From an uncultured Prevotellaceae bacterium (GTDB taxonomy: Bacteria > Bacteroidota > Bacteroidia > Bacteroidales > Bacteroidaceae), in the NCBI GenBank assembly GCA_902776195.1, contig CACYPF010000027.1, forward strand, positions 1-63,426: 63,426 nucleotides of DNA, given 5' to 3'. The first letter of the stretch is position 1, and each line of letters opens with the position of its first letter. Both the position numbers and the translations under genes were made by a program. This document shows positions 52,873 through 62,691 of this stretch, one piece after another. The notes below the pieces were generated by a model that did no database searches, had not been told where the DNA came from, and saw only the letters and a list, made by a program, of their open reading frames with translations.

Positions 52873-52937
52873 AATTCTAAAATAATTTCTTTATTTTTAA
52901 TATAGTAACTATAGTTCCTTATAGTCCCTATAGTTAA

Positions 52938-53327
52938 TTAAACTCTACGACGCTTTGGAGGACGGCATCCGTTGTGTGGCAGTGGTGTGGCATCAATAAT
53001 CTCGATAACCTCAATACCTGCACCGTGCACGGCACGGATAGCTGACTCACGTCCGTTACCTGGACCCTTCACATAAGCCTTTACCTTGCGCAGACCAAGA
53101 TCAAAAGCGACCTTTGCGCAATCCTCTGCTGCCATCTGCGCAGCGTATGGAGTGTTCTTCTTTGAACCACGGAAGCCCATCTTACCGGCCGAAGACCAGG
53201 AAATAACCTGACCCTCATCGTTTGCCAAAGTGACAATGATATTATTAAAAGAACTGTGTACGTGAAGCTGGCCAAGGGCATTAACTTTCACGTTTCTTTT
53301 CTTTGAAGTGACTGTTTTCTTTGCCAT
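52938..53327 (-). CDS. rpsK: Small-subunit ribosomal protein S11
   Basis: 129 residues, complete. Landmarks are [40 protein letters not shown] and the C-terminal [18 protein letters not shown]. Forms part of the 30S platform. Located between rpsM and rpsD as in other bacteria. Confidence 0.96.
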   Translation of the reverse strand: MAKKTVTSKKRNVKVNALGQLHVHSSFNNIIVTLANDEGQVISWSSAGKMGFRGSKKNTPYAAQMAAEDCAKVAFDLGLRKVKAYVKGPGNGRESAIRAVHGAGIEVIEIIDATPLPHNGCRPPKRRRV

Positions 53328-53366
53328 AATCTTTAAACTCTAAACTATAAACGTTAAACTTAAAAA

Positions 53367-53706
53367 TTACTTCGTGGCCTTCTTCTTGTTTGCAACAGTC
53401 TTCTTCTTACCCTTACGTGTACGGGCATTGTTCTTGGTGCTCTGACCACGAACAGGAAGACCGTGGCGATGACGCACACCACGATAGCAACCAATATCCA
53501 TCAGTCGCTTGATATTCAACTGGATCTCACTGCGGAGATCACCTTCTACTTTGAATTCAGCGCCGATAATTTCACAGGTCGCGGCTCACGCCGGCCTTGT
53601 CCAAAATCTTTGCTGAACTACTTCGACCAATACCATAGATATAGGTCAATGCGATTTCGCCACGCTTCTCCTGGGGCAAATCTACTCCAACAATTCTTAT
53701 TGCCAT
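53367..53706 (-). pseudogene. rpsM: Ribosomal protein S13, frameshifted by an internal deletion
   Basis: The start at 53706 gives [36 protein letters not shown] and then an immediate TGA. The rest of S13 ([59 protein letters not shown]) follows in another frame to the stop at 53367. The missing piece corresponds to the usual KVSEWTDDQAAKIR-type segment. 340 nt plus 41 restores the normal 381 nt (126 aa). The junction is near 53574-53576. S13 is needed for the 30S head and subunit bridges. Confidence 0.87.
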
Positions 53707-53810
53707 TTAAACTAATAAATAAAATAAATAAAATTCGAATTTTCGCTAAAAAGCATGCAAAGGTACGCAAAATATTTGAAATTCCGCCACCCCATTATGC
53801 TTATTTAACA

Positions 53811-53927
53811 TTAACCCTGACGCATCTTGTACTTAGGGTTCTTCTTGTTGATAACGAACAGACGACCCTTACGACGTACAATCTTGCAGTCTGGGGTGCG
53901 TTTCTTCAACGATGCTCTTGTCTTCAT
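53811..53927 (-). CDS. rpmJ: Large-subunit ribosomal protein L36
   Basis: 38 residues, complete ([20 protein letters not shown], ending NPKYKMRQG). The variant has a single Cys in place of the zinc-binding CxxC set, so it is the zinc-independent form common in Bacteroidota. It lies between infA and rpsM. The 100 bp between it and rpsM are A/T-rich with no gene. Confidence 0.92.
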   Translation of the reverse strand: MKTRASLKKRTPDCKIVRRKGRLFVINKKNPKYKMRQG

Positions 53928-53945
53928 TATACTTATCTCCTTAAA

Positions 53946-54164
53946 TTATTTGTATCTAAACACAATTCGTCCTTTTGTCAGGTCGTATGGGCTCATCTCC
54001 ACTTTTACTTTGTCACCAGGGAGAATTTTGATATAGTGCATACGCATCTTACCTGAGATGTGTGCAATAATGGGCACTCCATTCTCTAACTCTACCCGAA
54101 ACATCGCATTAGACAATGCCTCTACAATAGTCCCGTCTTGTTCTATAGCACCTTGCTTTGCCAT
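53946..54164 (-). CDS. infA: Translation initiation factor IF-1
   Basis: 72 residues from the ATG at 54164; the frame runs further upstream into map but [20 protein letters not shown] is the family start. An OB-fold protein ([27 protein letters not shown]). The start lies 1 bp after the map stop (TAG-T-ATG), suggesting translational coupling. Confidence 0.95.
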   Translation of the reverse strand: MAKQGAIEQDGTIVEALSNAMFRVELENGVPIIAHISGKMRMHYIKILPGDKVKVEMSPYDLTKGRIVFRYK

Positions 54165-54165
54165 A

Positions 54166-54969
54166 CTAATATAATTTGCCTTCAATAGTTTCAATTTCTT
54201 CAAACGAAGAGAGAATCTCTGCCTTCCCTTTCCTGACAGCTACGGTGTGCTCGAAATGGGCAGCCGGTTTGCCATCACGGGTACGGATAGTCCAACGGTC
54301 ATTGGAATCGAGATATATCTCACGTTTCCCCATGGTAACCATCGGCTCTATGGCAATACACATACTCGCTTTGAGCATGACACCATTACCACGGCGACCA
54401 TAATTGGGAACCTGAGGATCCTCGTGCATCTCATGCCCTATACCATGTCCGGTCAACTCACGTACTATTCCATAGCCTTGAGCCTCACAATGGTCTTGGA
54501 CCGCAGCTCCGATATCCCCTATATGTCTTCCTGCCACGGCATTCTCTATACCCTTATAGAGTGCTTCTTTCGTGGTACGGAGAAGCAGTTTCTTCTCCTC
54601 ACCGACTTCCCCCACACAGAATGTATAGCAAGAGTCGCCACAAAAGCCATTCAGTAACGTACCACAGTCGATAGAGATAATATCTCCCTCCTGAAGTACT
54701 GTCTGCGCATTCGGAACACCATGTACTACAACATCGTTAACCGAGGTGCAGATACTGGCAGGAAACGGCCCTCCATATGGATTGGGGAAACCCTTGAAAG
54801 TCGGAATTGCTCCATGATCACGGATGAACTCATCTGCAATCTGATCCAACTGGAGGGTCGTTACACCAGGTTTTATATGCTTTGCTAATTCACCGAGGGT
54901 CTTACCAACAAGTTGGTTTGCCTCGCGCATCAGCACAATCTCATCTTCTGTCTTCAGAAATATCTTCAT
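54166..54969 (-). CDS. map: Methionine aminopeptidase, type I
   Basis: 267 residues. Metal-ligand motifs [19 protein letters not shown] (Asp pair), [15 protein letters not shown] (His) and AIEPMV (Glu) are present, and the final Glu lies in HFEHTVAV. It removes N-terminal Met from nascent proteins in the cytosol. Located between secY and infA, the usual place in Bacteroidota. Confidence 0.95.
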   Translation of the reverse strand: MKIFLKTEDEIVLMREANQLVGKTLGELAKHIKPGVTTLQLDQIADEFIRDHGAIPTFKGFPNPYGGPFPASICTSVNDVVVHGVPNAQTVLQEGDIISIDCGTLLNGFCGDSCYTFCVGEVGEEKKLLLRTTKEALYKGIENAVAGRHIGDIGAAVQDHCEAQGYGIVRELTGHGIGHEMHEDPQVPNYGRRGNGVMLKASMCIAIEPMVTMGKREIYLDSNDRWTIRTRDGKPAAHFEHTVAVRKGKAEILSSFEEIETIEGKLY

Positions 54970-54975
54970 ACAGAC

Positions 54976-56319
54976 TTAGTATGCAGTCACTCCGCCACGT
55001 CCATGAATGCGACCTGAATTCAACAGACCATCATAATGACGCATCAGCAGGTGGCTCTCAATCTGCTGGAGAGTGTCAAGCACAACACCAACAAGAATCA
55101 ACAGAGAGGTACCGCCGAAGAACTGCGAGAAAGCGTCCTGCACATTCAAAAGCCCTGCCAAAGCTGGCATAATAGCAATAAAAGCAATAAACAGAGAACC
55201 AGGCAGTGTGATACGTGACATAATCGTGTCAATATAATCTGCTGTCGGTTTTCCTGGTTTGATACCAGGAATAAATCCGTTATTACGCTTCATATCCTCA
55301 GCCATCTGAGTAGGATTCAATGTGATTGCCGTATAGAAGTAGGTAAACGCTATAATAAGAATGGCAAAGATAATGTTGTAAGTCCAACTGTGATGATCCA
55401 ACAGCGAACGAACGAACCAGTTCGCATTCTCAGGAGCAGCATACTGCACAAAAGCCAATGGAATGAACATCAACGCCTGAGCAAAGATGATAGGCATCAC
55501 ATTCGCAGCGAACAGTTTCAAGGGGATGTACTGACGAGCACCACCTACCTGCTGGTTACCTACAAGACGCTTAGCATACTGTACAGGGACCTTACGGACA
55601 CCCTGTACCAAAACAATAGATGCACATACAACTGCATAGAGAATGATTATCTCGACAAGGAACATCACCAGACCACCACCTGTGATAGCGGTGAAACGAG
55701 AACTTACCTCCTGGATGAATGCCTGAGGCAGACGGGCGATGATACCAATCATAATGATCAGCGAGACACCATTTCCAATACCTTTATCCGTAATGCGTTC
55801 TCCAAGCCAGAGGATGAACATACTGCCTGCGGCAAGGATAATAGTTGCAGGGAATACAAATACCGACCAACTAATACCCGAGGCAAGGGCAGCACCGGCC
55901 TGCATTTTCAGATTGATGAGGTAACTCGGTGCCTGGAACAGCAGAATAGCTACTGTCAGGTAACGAGTGTAAGTCATAATCTTCTTGCGACCGCTCTCAC
56001 CCTCACGCTGCATCTTCTGGAAATAAGGCACAGCGACAGCAAGGAGCTGCATAACGATAGAAGCAGAGATGTAAGGCATGATTCCAAGCGCAAAAATAGA
56101 CGCATTGGAAAATGCACCACCGGAGAACATATCCAAAAGCGACATCAGACCGCCTTGGGTTTGTGACTGCAACTTGTCGAGCAAAGCAGGATTAATACCA
56201 GGCAATACCACGAACGAGCCAAAACGATAAATCGCTACAAACAGAAGAGTGATTAGGATGCGCTGGCGCAAGTCCTCAATCTTCCAGATGTTCTTCAGTG
56301 TCTCTATTAACTTCTTCAT
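54976..56319 (-). CDS. secY: Preprotein translocase subunit SecY
   Basis: 447 residues, ten hydrophobic helices. Signatures include GGAFSNASIFALGIMPYISA, GLGERITDKGIGNGVSLIIM-type loop (LGERITDKGIGNG), RKVPVQYAKRL and MKRNNGFIPGIKPGKPTADY. It forms the protein-conducting channel of the inner membrane. Complete; 6 bp before map and 5 bp after rplO. Confidence 0.96.
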   Translation of the reverse strand: MKKLIETLKNIWKIEDLRQRILITLLFVAIYRFGSFVVLPGINPALLDKLQSQTQGGLMSLLDMFSGGAFSNASIFALGIMPYISASIVMQLLAVAVPYFQKMQREGESGRKKIMTYTRYLTVAILLFQAPSYLINLKMQAGAALASGISWSVFVFPATIILAAGSMFILWLGERITDKGIGNGVSLIIMIGIIARLPQAFIQEVSSRFTAITGGGLVMFLVEIIILYAVVCASIVLVQGVRKVPVQYAKRLVGNQQVGGARQYIPLKLFAANVMPIIFAQALMFIPLAFVQYAAPENANWFVRSLLDHHSWTYNIIFAILIIAFTYFYTAITLNPTQMAEDMKRNNGFIPGIKPGKPTADYIDTIMSRITLPGSLFIAFIAIMPALAGLLNVQDAFSQFFGGTSLLILVGVVLDTLQQIESHLLMRHYDGLLNSGRIHGRGGVTAY

Positions 56320-56324
56320 CTTGT

Positions 56325-56771
56325 TTAGATAATTGTTGCGTTACCACCAACTGCCTTGATTGCTTCTTCGGCAGTCTTTGAGAAGGCATTAGCCTCTACA
56401 TCAACCTTAGCCTTCAACTCACCATTGCCAAGGATCTTCACAAGCTCCTTACCATTGGTCAGACCAGCAGCTACAAGCTCTGCTATTCCAATCTTGGTGA
56501 GGTTCTTTGCCTCAGCAAGTTTCTGAAGGGTAGACAGGTTGACAGCGAAATACTCCTTGTGGTTGATATTCTTGAATCCACTCTTCGGAACACGGCGCTG
56601 CAATGGCATCTGACCACCTTCGAAACCAATCTTCTTCTTATAACCTGAACGAGCCTTGGCACCCTTGTGACCACGGGTAGAAGTACCACCGAGACCAGAG
56701 CCTGGTCCACGACCGATTCTACGACGTGAGTGGGTAGAGCCCTCAGCTGGTTTTAAAGTATGTAGTTTCAT
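56325..56771 (-). CDS. rplO: Large-subunit ribosomal protein L15
   Basis: 148 residues, complete: MKLHTLKPAEGSTHSRRRIG, GLGGTSTRGHKGAKARSGY, FEGGQMPLQRRVPKSGF. Between rpmD and secY. Confidence 0.96.
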   Translation of the reverse strand: MKLHTLKPAEGSTHSRRRIGRGPGSGLGGTSTRGHKGAKARSGYKKKIGFEGGQMPLQRRVPKSGFKNINHKEYFAVNLSTLQKLAEAKNLTKIGIAELVAAGLTNGKELVKILGNGELKAKVDVEANAFSKTAEEAIKAVGGNATII

Positions 56772-56795
56772 ATTCGTATCTGTTTAAAAAATTAA

Positions 56796-56972
56796 TTAAT
56801 CGATAACAGTCACCAAGTGATGAACCTTACGGATCATACCACGGATAGAAGGAGTGTCCTCTACCTCAACAACCTGAGAAATCTTGTGGAGACCCAAAGC
56901 TGTAAGAGTACGTTTCTGGTCTACAGGATATCCGATTTTGCTCTTTATCTGCTTAATCTTAATTGTTGCCAT
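56796..56972 (-). CDS. rpmD: Large-subunit ribosomal protein L30
   Basis: 58 residues, complete: [38 protein letters not shown], ending VHHLVTVID. It is the normal neighbour of rpsE and rplO. Confidence 0.94.
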   Translation of the reverse strand: MATIKIKQIKSKIGYPVDQKRTLTALGLHKISQVVEVEDTPSIRGMIRKVHHLVTVID

Positions 56973-56986
56973 AGTCTTATTCTCCT

Positions 56987-57433
56987 TTATCCTCTAAATA
57001 CTTTATCCATACTGATTCCACGAGTACCTGCAATGGTATAGGCATCACGCATCTCACTCAGAGCTGTTATTGTAGCCTTCACCAGGTTATGGGGGTTAGA
57101 AGAACCCTTTGACTTTGCAAGCACATCCTTGATACCAACACTCTCAAGTACAGCACGCATAGCACCACCTGCTACCAGTCCGGTACCGGCTGCGGCAGGC
57201 TTCAGGAACACCTGAGCACCGCCAAAGCGTGCCTCCATCTCATGAGGGATTGTTCCTTTCAGAACGGGAACCTTCACAAGATTCTTCTTAGCTGCCTCAA
57301 CACCCTTGGCAATAGCGGCAGTAACCTCACCTGCCTTACCAAGTCCCCAGCCGATAATACCATTGCCGTCACCGACAACGACGATAGCTGCGAATGTGAA
57401 GGTGCGACCTCCCTTTGTTACCTTTGTAACATA
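56987..57433 (-). pseudogene. rpsE: Ribosomal protein S5, start lost by a deletion that joins it to rplR
   Basis: About 148 codons of S5 remain in frame, from [20 protein letters not shown] through [20 protein letters not shown] to [11 protein letters not shown]. An internal ATG at 57277 begins the last 96 residues but is not the true start. The N-terminal ~24 residues and start codon are missing because the sequence passes straight from the end of rplR into S5. No start codon lies in frame between the rplR frame and VTKV. About 100 bp including the intergenic region appear to be missing, near 57428-57433. S5 is essential for decoding accuracy and 30S assembly. Confidence 0.85.
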
Positions 57434-57756
57434 CGTGCTGCATCAGCCAGAGACTTTACACGGCCATGATAGAGATAACCATTACGGTCGAAGACAACAG
57501 AGTTAATACCTGCTGCCTGAGCCTTCTCGGCTACCAACTCACCGACCTTCTCTGCCTGCTGAATCTTAGGCATTGCCTCAAGACCTACTGAAGATGCAGA
57601 TGCGAGTGTTTTACCTTCCAAATCGTTAATCACCTGAGCATAAATCTGCTTGTTGCTGCGGAAAACGCTCAAGCGGGGACGCTCGGCTGTACCGAATACA
57701 TTCTTACGAATTCTATATTTAATCTTAATTCGTCTTTCTATTTTCTTTGTTGCCAT
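57418..57756 (-). pseudogene. rplR: Ribosomal protein L18, last residues replaced by a run into rpsE
   Basis: From the ATG at 57756 ([20 protein letters not shown]) the frame encodes 112 residues and is normal through [16 protein letters not shown]. It then ends MLQR, read out of frame from S5 sequence. L18 usually ends with about five further residues (EGGLKF type). Only the tip is lost, so the domain contacting 5S rRNA is intact. The stop at 57418 lies inside S5, giving an apparent gene overlap that is an artefact of the junction. Confidence 0.8.
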
Positions 57757-57780
57757 AATCTTCAATTCTTTAAATGATTA

Positions 57781-58350
57781 TTACTTAGCTGCGGCTGACT
57801 TACCCGACTTACGACGGATAACCTCACCCTTGAACAAAATACCCTTACCCTTATAAGGCTCCGGCATACGGAAAGAACGAATCTTTGCACAAATGAGTCC
57901 GAGTAACTGCTTGTCGCAAGACTCCAAGACAATTTGTGGATTCTGGTTACGCTCCATCTTGGTCTCCACCTTAACCTCCTTAGGAAGCTGGATGAAAATA
58001 GGGTGAGTGTAACCGAGTGAGAACTCAATGATGTTACCCTGATTTGACACACGGTAACCAACACCGATAAGTTCCATCTCTTTCTTATAACCCTCGCTGA
58101 CACCGACAACCATATTGTTGATGAGTGCGCGGTACAGACCATGGAACGCCTGCTTCTGCTTGATGTTAACAGGACTGTTCTCGTCAATCTCAAATGTTAT
58201 ATGCCCATCAGCGATGTTCATCTTGATGGATGCATCGACTTTCTGTGAAAGCTCACCTTTTGGACCCTTTACGGTAACGACACCATCCTGAGCCTGTGCT
58301 ACAGTAACACCGGCAGGGATACTAATTGGCAATTTTCCTATTCTTGACAT
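57781..58350 (-). CDS. rplF: Large-subunit ribosomal protein L6
   Basis: 189 residues from the ATG at 58350 (MSRIGKLPISIPAGVTVAQA); the frame is open a few codons further but MSRIGK is the family start. Two L6 domains, the second with GKGILFKGEVIRRKSGKSAA at the end. Complete. Confidence 0.95.
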   Translation of the reverse strand: MSRIGKLPISIPAGVTVAQAQDGVVTVKGPKGELSQKVDASIKMNIADGHITFEIDENSPVNIKQKQAFHGLYRALINNMVVGVSEGYKKEMELIGVGYRVSNQGNIIEFSLGYTHPIFIQLPKEVKVETKMERNQNPQIVLESCDKQLLGLICAKIRSFRMPEPYKGKGILFKGEVIRRKSGKSAAAK

Positions 58351-58365
58351 AATCGAGTCCTCCAA

Positions 58366-58761
58366 TTAATATACGAAACAAAGCACCTCACCGCCGATCT
58401 TCAGGGCAGCAGCCTCTTTGTCTGTCATTACACCTTGGGATGTAGATAAAATGGCAATACCTAATCCGTTAATTACTCTCGGCATGTCCTTGTAACCAGT
58501 GTACTTACGAAGACCTGGTGTTGACACACGTTTCAGGCACTTAATGGCGTTAGCCTTAGTGGCTGGGTCATACTTCAAAGCCACTTTAATAGTACCCTGA
58601 GGTCCATCCTCGATAAACTTGTAGTTCAGGATGTAACCTTTCTCAAAGAGGATTTTAGTGATTTCCTTCTTCAAGTTAGACGCAGGAACCTCAACAACAC
58701 GGTGATGAGCCATGATGGCGTTTCTGAGTCTGGTCAGATAATCTGCTATTGGATCTGTCAT
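58366..58761 (-). CDS. rpsH: Small-subunit ribosomal protein S8
   Basis: 131 residues, complete: MTDPIADYLTRLRNAIMAHH, PGLRKYTGYKDMPRVINGLG, AILSTSQGVMTDKEA. Binds the central domain of 16S rRNA. The gap to rplF is 15 bp. Confidence 0.96.
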   Translation of the reverse strand: MTDPIADYLTRLRNAIMAHHRVVEVPASNLKKEITKILFEKGYILNYKFIEDGPQGTIKVALKYDPATKANAIKCLKRVSTPGLRKYTGYKDMPRVINGLGIAILSTSQGVMTDKEAAALKIGGEVLCFVY

Positions 58762-58820
58762 AAAATAAATTGTTTAATTAATCGGGACTACCCCGACAAT
58801 ATTAAAAAATAATCACATTC

Positions 58821-59123
58821 TTACCAGCTTGCCTTCTTTACACCTGGAATCAAACCGCTGGAAGCCATCTCACGGAACTGGATACGTGACAGACCGAACT
58901 GACGCATGTATCCTTTGGGACGACCTGTAATCTTACAACGGTTGTGCAGACGGATAGGATTAGCATTCTTGGGGATGCTCTGGAGTTTGCGAGCTGCCTC
59001 GTAAGCCTCTGCAGGATCCTCTGATGTTGCAATAATCTTCTTCAATGCCGCACGTTTCTCAGCATAACGGGCAACCATCTTAGCACGCTTTACCTCGCGG
59101 GCTTTCATTGATTCTTTTGCCAT
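58821..59123 (-). CDS. rpsN: Small-subunit ribosomal protein S14
   Basis: 100 residues, complete: [60 protein letters not shown]. The long, zinc-independent form without CxxC motifs. Confidence 0.96.
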   Translation of the reverse strand: MAKESMKAREVKRAKMVARYAEKRAALKKIIATSEDPAEAYEAARKLQSIPKNANPIRLHNRCKITGRPKGYMRQFGLSRIQFREMASSGLIPGVKKASW

Positions 59124-59128
59124 ATCTC

Positions 59129-59683
59129 TTAATCGTTTTTAGCGTTCTTGAATGGCAGACCGAAGCCCTTCAGCAATGCATAACCCTCCTCGTCTGTCTT
59201 GGCAGATGTAACGAAGGTAATGTTCATACCCTGGATGCGGTCTACTGTATCAATATTGATTTCAGGGAAGATAATCTGTTCCTGAACACCGAGTGTGTAG
59301 TTGCCACGACCATCGAACTTGCTCTCGATACCCTTGAAGTCACGGATACGAGGGAGAGCTACGCGGACAAGTTTCTCCAAGAACTCGTACATACGCTCAC
59401 GGCGCAGTGTTACCATCACACCGATAGGCATCTTTTTACGAAGTTTGAAGTTTGCGATATCCTTCTTAGAATATGTGGCAACAGCTTTCTGACCAGTAAT
59501 AGTAGTTATCTCGTTGATAGCAACGTCGATAATCTTCTTATCCTGCGTTGCGTCACCCAGTCCCTGATTGATAACAATCTTCTTCAGGACAGGAATCTGC
59601 ATGGCTGAAGTGTAGTTGAACTGCTTCTGCAGAGCTGGAGCGATCTTCTCCTTATACTCTTTCTTTAATTGTGCTGTATCCAT
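59129..59683 (-). CDS. rplE: Large-subunit ribosomal protein L5
   Basis: 184 residues, complete: [57 protein letters not shown]. Binds 5S rRNA. The start overlaps the rplX stop (TAATG), so translation of the two is coupled. Confidence 0.96.
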   Translation of the reverse strand: MDTAQLKKEYKEKIAPALQKQFNYTSAMQIPVLKKIVINQGLGDATQDKKIIDVAINEITTITGQKAVATYSKKDIANFKLRKKMPIGVMVTLRRERMYEFLEKLVRVALPRIRDFKGIESKFDGRGNYTLGVQEQIIFPEINIDTVDRIQGMNITFVTSAKTDEEGYALLKGFGLPFKNAKND

Positions 59684-60000
59684 TACTTAATTTCCTCCCC
59701 TGACTTTTTAGCGACACGAATCACATTCTTACCCTCATGCTTGATAGCAACACGAGTAGCCTTACCGCTCTTCGGATCGATCAGACTTACATTTGAGATA
59801 TGTATCGGAGCCTCCTGCTTGATGATACCACCCTGAGGGTGCTGTGCACTTGGCTTGGCGCTCTTAGATACCATATTAACGCCTTCCACGAGGACTCTCT
59901 CCTCTTTCACGAAGACTTTGAGCACCTTACCCTTCTGACCTTTGTCCTTGCCAGCGAGGATAATTACCTCATCACCTTTCTTAATATGTAACTTACTCAT
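59683..60000 (-). CDS. rplX: Large-subunit ribosomal protein L24
   Basis: 105 residues, complete. KOW motif [20 protein letters not shown], then [20 protein letters not shown]. The stop shares a base with the rplE start. Confidence 0.95.
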   Translation of the reverse strand: MSKLHIKKGDEVIILAGKDKGQKGKVLKVFVKEERVLVEGVNMVSKSAKPSAQHPQGGIIKQEAPIHISNVSLIDPKSGKATRVAIKHEGKNVIRVAKKSGEEIK

Positions 60001-60019
60001 TTCTTGAATGCTTTAAATG

Positions 60020-60385
60020 TTAAAGAACCTCAGGTGCCAGTGAAACGACCTTCATATTTACAGCACGCAACTCACGTGCTACAGGACCGAAGATACGGCT
60101 GCCACGGAGCTCACCAGCGTTGTTCAACAGCACGCAAGCATTGTCGTCGAAGCGGATATATGAGCCATCAGCGCGACGAATCTCTTTCTTTGTGCGAACA
60201 ACCAAAGCCTTAGATACTGCACCTTTTTTAACATCACTTGTGGGGATGGCGTTCTTGATGGCAACGACAATCACATCGCCCACGCTGGCATAACGGCGGC
60301 GGGTACCACCCAGCACACGGATGCAGAGAGCCTCACGTGCACCACTGTTGTCAGCAACTGTCAGTCTTGTCTCAGTTTGTATCAT
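60020..60385 (-). CDS. rplN: Large-subunit ribosomal protein L14
   Basis: 121 residues, complete: [58 protein letters not shown]. Near the factor-binding region of the 50S subunit. Confidence 0.96.
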   Translation of the reverse strand: MIQTETRLTVADNSGAREALCIRVLGGTRRRYASVGDVIVVAIKNAIPTSDVKKGAVSKALVVRTKKEIRRADGSYIRFDDNACVLLNNAGELRGSRIFGPVARELRAVNMKVVSLAPEVL

Positions 60386-60387
60386 AA

Positions 60388-60645
60388 TTACTTAGCTTTT
60401 TCTACAATCTGTACTAATCTCCATCTCTTCGTCTTTGACAAAGGACGGGTCTCCATAACGAGTACAGTATCACCTACATTGCACTCGTTCTTCTCATCGT
60501 GAACATGGTACTTCTTTGTCTTCTGGACAAACTTACCATAAATAGGGTGCTTCTCCTTGAACTTAGCGGCAATAACGATGGTTTTATCCATTTTGTTACT
60601 GATAACGACACCCTGTCTTGTCTTTCTTAAATTTCTTGTTTCCAT
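60388..60645 (-). CDS. rpsQ: Small-subunit ribosomal protein S17
   Basis: 85 residues from [20 protein letters not shown]; an ATG three codons upstream (60654), only 2 bp after the rpmC stop, is an alternative start. Complete OB-fold protein with [20 protein letters not shown] and [17 protein letters not shown]. Confidence 0.93.
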   Translation of the reverse strand: METRNLRKTRQGVVISNKMDKTIVIAAKFKEKHPIYGKFVQKTKKYHVHDEKNECNVGDTVLVMETRPLSKTKRWRLVQIVEKAK

Positions 60646-60656
60646 CTGGACCATTA

Positions 60657-60812
60657 TTATTTGTTAAGTTCTCTCTGACGGAGTTCTGTCTATGGATTCT
60701 CCATAGGAGTGATGGCATGATTCAACTTCATCTGGTTGTATTTGGCAACCTCAGTCTCCAGTTTCTCAGCCAAATCCTTGGTCTCAAGCTCTTTTAATTC
60801 TTTGCTCTTCAT
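60657..60812 (-). pseudogene. rpmC: Ribosomal protein L29 with an internal deletion and in-frame stop
   Basis: The frame starts MKSKELKELETKDLAEKLET, continues to MENP (residue 40), meets TAG, then resumes in the same frame as [10 protein letters not shown] to TAA at 60657. L29 normally has about 14 residues between ENP and TELRQRE, making 65 in all; 156 nt plus 42 gives 198. The deletion is thus in frame but the junction creates a stop. The junction is near 60690-60693. L29 sits at the peptide exit tunnel. Too short and broken for an automatic caller. Confidence 0.8.
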
Positions 60813-60818
60813 AACTTC

Positions 60819-61247
60819 TTAAGCGTTTTTATCGTAATCGCGTCTAACAACAAACTTAGTCTTCACGGGCAACTTCTGAGCACCGAGGCGGAGAGCCTCC
60901 TTAGCGGTCTCAAAAGGTACGCCTTCTACTTCAAAGAGGATACGTCCTGGAGTTACAGGAGCCACCCAACCAGCAGGGTCACCTTTACCTTTACCCATAC
61001 GTACGTCAGCAGGCTTACGTGTGATAGGTTTGTCCGGGAAGATGCGAATCCATACCTGACCCTCACGGTTCATATAACGGTTGATGGCAACACGTGCTGC
61101 CTCAATCTGACGGCTGTCAATCCACTTGGCATCCAATGTCTTGATGCCGAATGAACCGAAAGCCAGCTGTGTACCTCTGTGGGCGTTGCCTTTATTGCCA
61201 CGTCCGTCTTGAGGTCTTCTATATCTTACTCTCTTAGGCTGTAACAT
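60819..61247 (-). CDS. rplP: Large-subunit ribosomal protein L16
   Basis: 142 residues, complete: [60 protein letters not shown]. Helps place tRNA acceptor ends in the 50S subunit. Confidence 0.96.
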   Translation of the reverse strand: MLQPKRVRYRRPQDGRGNKGNAHRGTQLAFGSFGIKTLDAKWIDSRQIEAARVAINRYMNREGQVWIRIFPDKPITRKPADVRMGKGKGDPAGWVAPVTPGRILFEVEGVPFETAKEALRLGAQKLPVKTKFVVRRDYDKNA

Positions 61248-61271
61248 GATTGCTTCTTACTTTTACGTTAA

Positions 61272-61994
61272 TTACTTTTTCTTATTACGGAACTTTCTGC
61301 CGCCATTGTTACCACCGTTAGAGCGACCAGCGCTCTTCTCCTGAGCGAAGTTTGGAGCCAAGTCCACTTTACCGTAAATCTCACCACGGCAAATCCAAAC
61401 TTTCAAGCCCAGCAGTCCGACTTTCGTCAGAGCCTCAGCCTGGCAGTAATCAATATCAGCACGGAAAGTGTGCAGAGGCGTACGACCTTCCTTGATCATC
61501 TCGCTACGTGCAATTTCAGCACCGTTCAGACGACCAGAGATCTGCACCTTAATGCCCTCGGCACCAGCACGCATTGTGTTAGCTACAGCCATCTTGATAG
61601 CGCGGCGGTAAGCGATCTTACCCTCTATCTGGCGAGCGATGTTGTTAGCTACGATAGTTGCGTCGAGTTCCGGTTTCTTTACCTCAAAGATGTTAATCTG
61701 AATCTCCTTGTCATAGAGTTTCTTCAGCTCTTCCTTCAACTTATCGACATCCTGTCCACCCTTACCAATGACAAGACCCGGACGGGCAGTGCAGATAGTG
61801 ATGGTCACCAGTTTCAATGTACGTTCGATGACAATCTTAGACACGCTTGCCTTGGCAAGACGCTCATTGAGGTACTTACGGATTTTCTGATCCTCTACCA
61901 GGTTATCTCCGAAGTCCTTGCCTCCGAACCAATTTGAGTCCCAACCTTTAACGATACCAAGGCGGTTGCTAATTGGATTTACTTTCTGTCCCAT
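61272..61994 (-). CDS. rpsC: Small-subunit ribosomal protein S3
   Basis: 240 residues, complete: [22 protein letters not shown] domain with [20 protein letters not shown], then [20 protein letters not shown] and [21 protein letters not shown] Gly/Asn/Arg-rich tail ([20 protein letters not shown]) is lineage-typical. Confidence 0.96.
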   Translation of the reverse strand: MGQKVNPISNRLGIVKGWDSNWFGGKDFGDNLVEDQKIRKYLNERLAKASVSKIVIERTLKLVTITICTARPGLVIGKGGQDVDKLKEELKKLYDKEIQINIFEVKKPELDATIVANNIARQIEGKIAYRRAIKMAVANTMRAGAEGIKVQISGRLNGAEIARSEMIKEGRTPLHTFRADIDYCQAEALTKVGLLGLKVWICRGEIYGKVDLAPNFAQEKSAGRSNGGNNGGRKFRNKKK

Positions 61995-61999
61995 ACTTC

Positions 62000-62364
62000 T
62001 TACTTATCATTAGTTTTAGCGTCAACAAACAGAGTCACGTGGTTCGAACGCTTACGGATACGATAGCCACGACCCTGAGGTGCCGGTCTCATACGTTTCA
62101 TTGTCACACCTTCGTCAACGAAGACACATTCTTAGCCTCCCAGTTAGCGATGGCAGAACGGAGAAGCTTCTCTACGTCAGCTGCAGCGTGTTTCTTTGAG
62201 AATCTCAGAACGCCAAGAGCGCGGTTAACCTCCATGCCGCGGATCATGTCTACGACATAGCGCATCTTGCGTGGAGAAGAAGGAACACCTTTCAGCTTTG
62301 CAAAATACTGTGTCTTATTGGCTGCTTTTCTTTTCTCAGCCGCTAATCTTTTTCTTGCTCCCAT
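62000..62364 (-). pseudogene. rplV: Ribosomal protein L22, frameshifted by an internal deletion
   Basis: The first frame (62104-62364, 86 aa) is normal from [20 protein letters not shown] to [10 protein letters not shown] and then runs into VSSLTKV. The true C-terminal part, [20 protein letters not shown] with [20 protein letters not shown], follows in another frame to the stop at 62000. About 40-46 nt encoding the usual LYVKT-containing strand are missing; the junction is near 62126-62128. The lost part precedes the hairpin lining the exit tunnel (macrolide site). Confidence 0.86.
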
Positions 62365-62400
62365 TATATTATTCTTTTTATTTCTGGTGGGTTAGCCTGT

Positions 62401-62667
62401 TTATTTCTTATTACCTGCATGGCCACCGAAACGACGTGTCGGAGAGAACTCTCCGAGCTTGTGTCCTACCATGTTCTCAGTAATGTAAACAGGGATGAAT
62501 TTATTTCCATTGTGAACTGCAACTGTATGTCCCACGAAATCCGGGGAAATCATTGAAGCTCTTGCCCATGTCTTAACGACATTCTTCTTACCACTCTCAT
62601 TCATGGCGAGAATTTTCTTCTCGAGTGATACGTTGATGTACGGGCCTTTTTTTAATGAACGACTCAT
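62401..62667 (-). CDS. rpsS: Small-subunit ribosomal protein S19
   Basis: 88 residues, complete: [60 protein letters not shown]. Between rplB and rplV. Confidence 0.96.
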   Translation of the reverse strand: MSRSLKKGPYINVSLEKKILAMNESGKKNVVKTWARASMISPDFVGHTVAVHNGNKFIPVYITENMVGHKLGEFSPTRRFGGHAGNKK

Positions 62668-62691
62668 AATTTTCTCTAATTAACTTCGTGA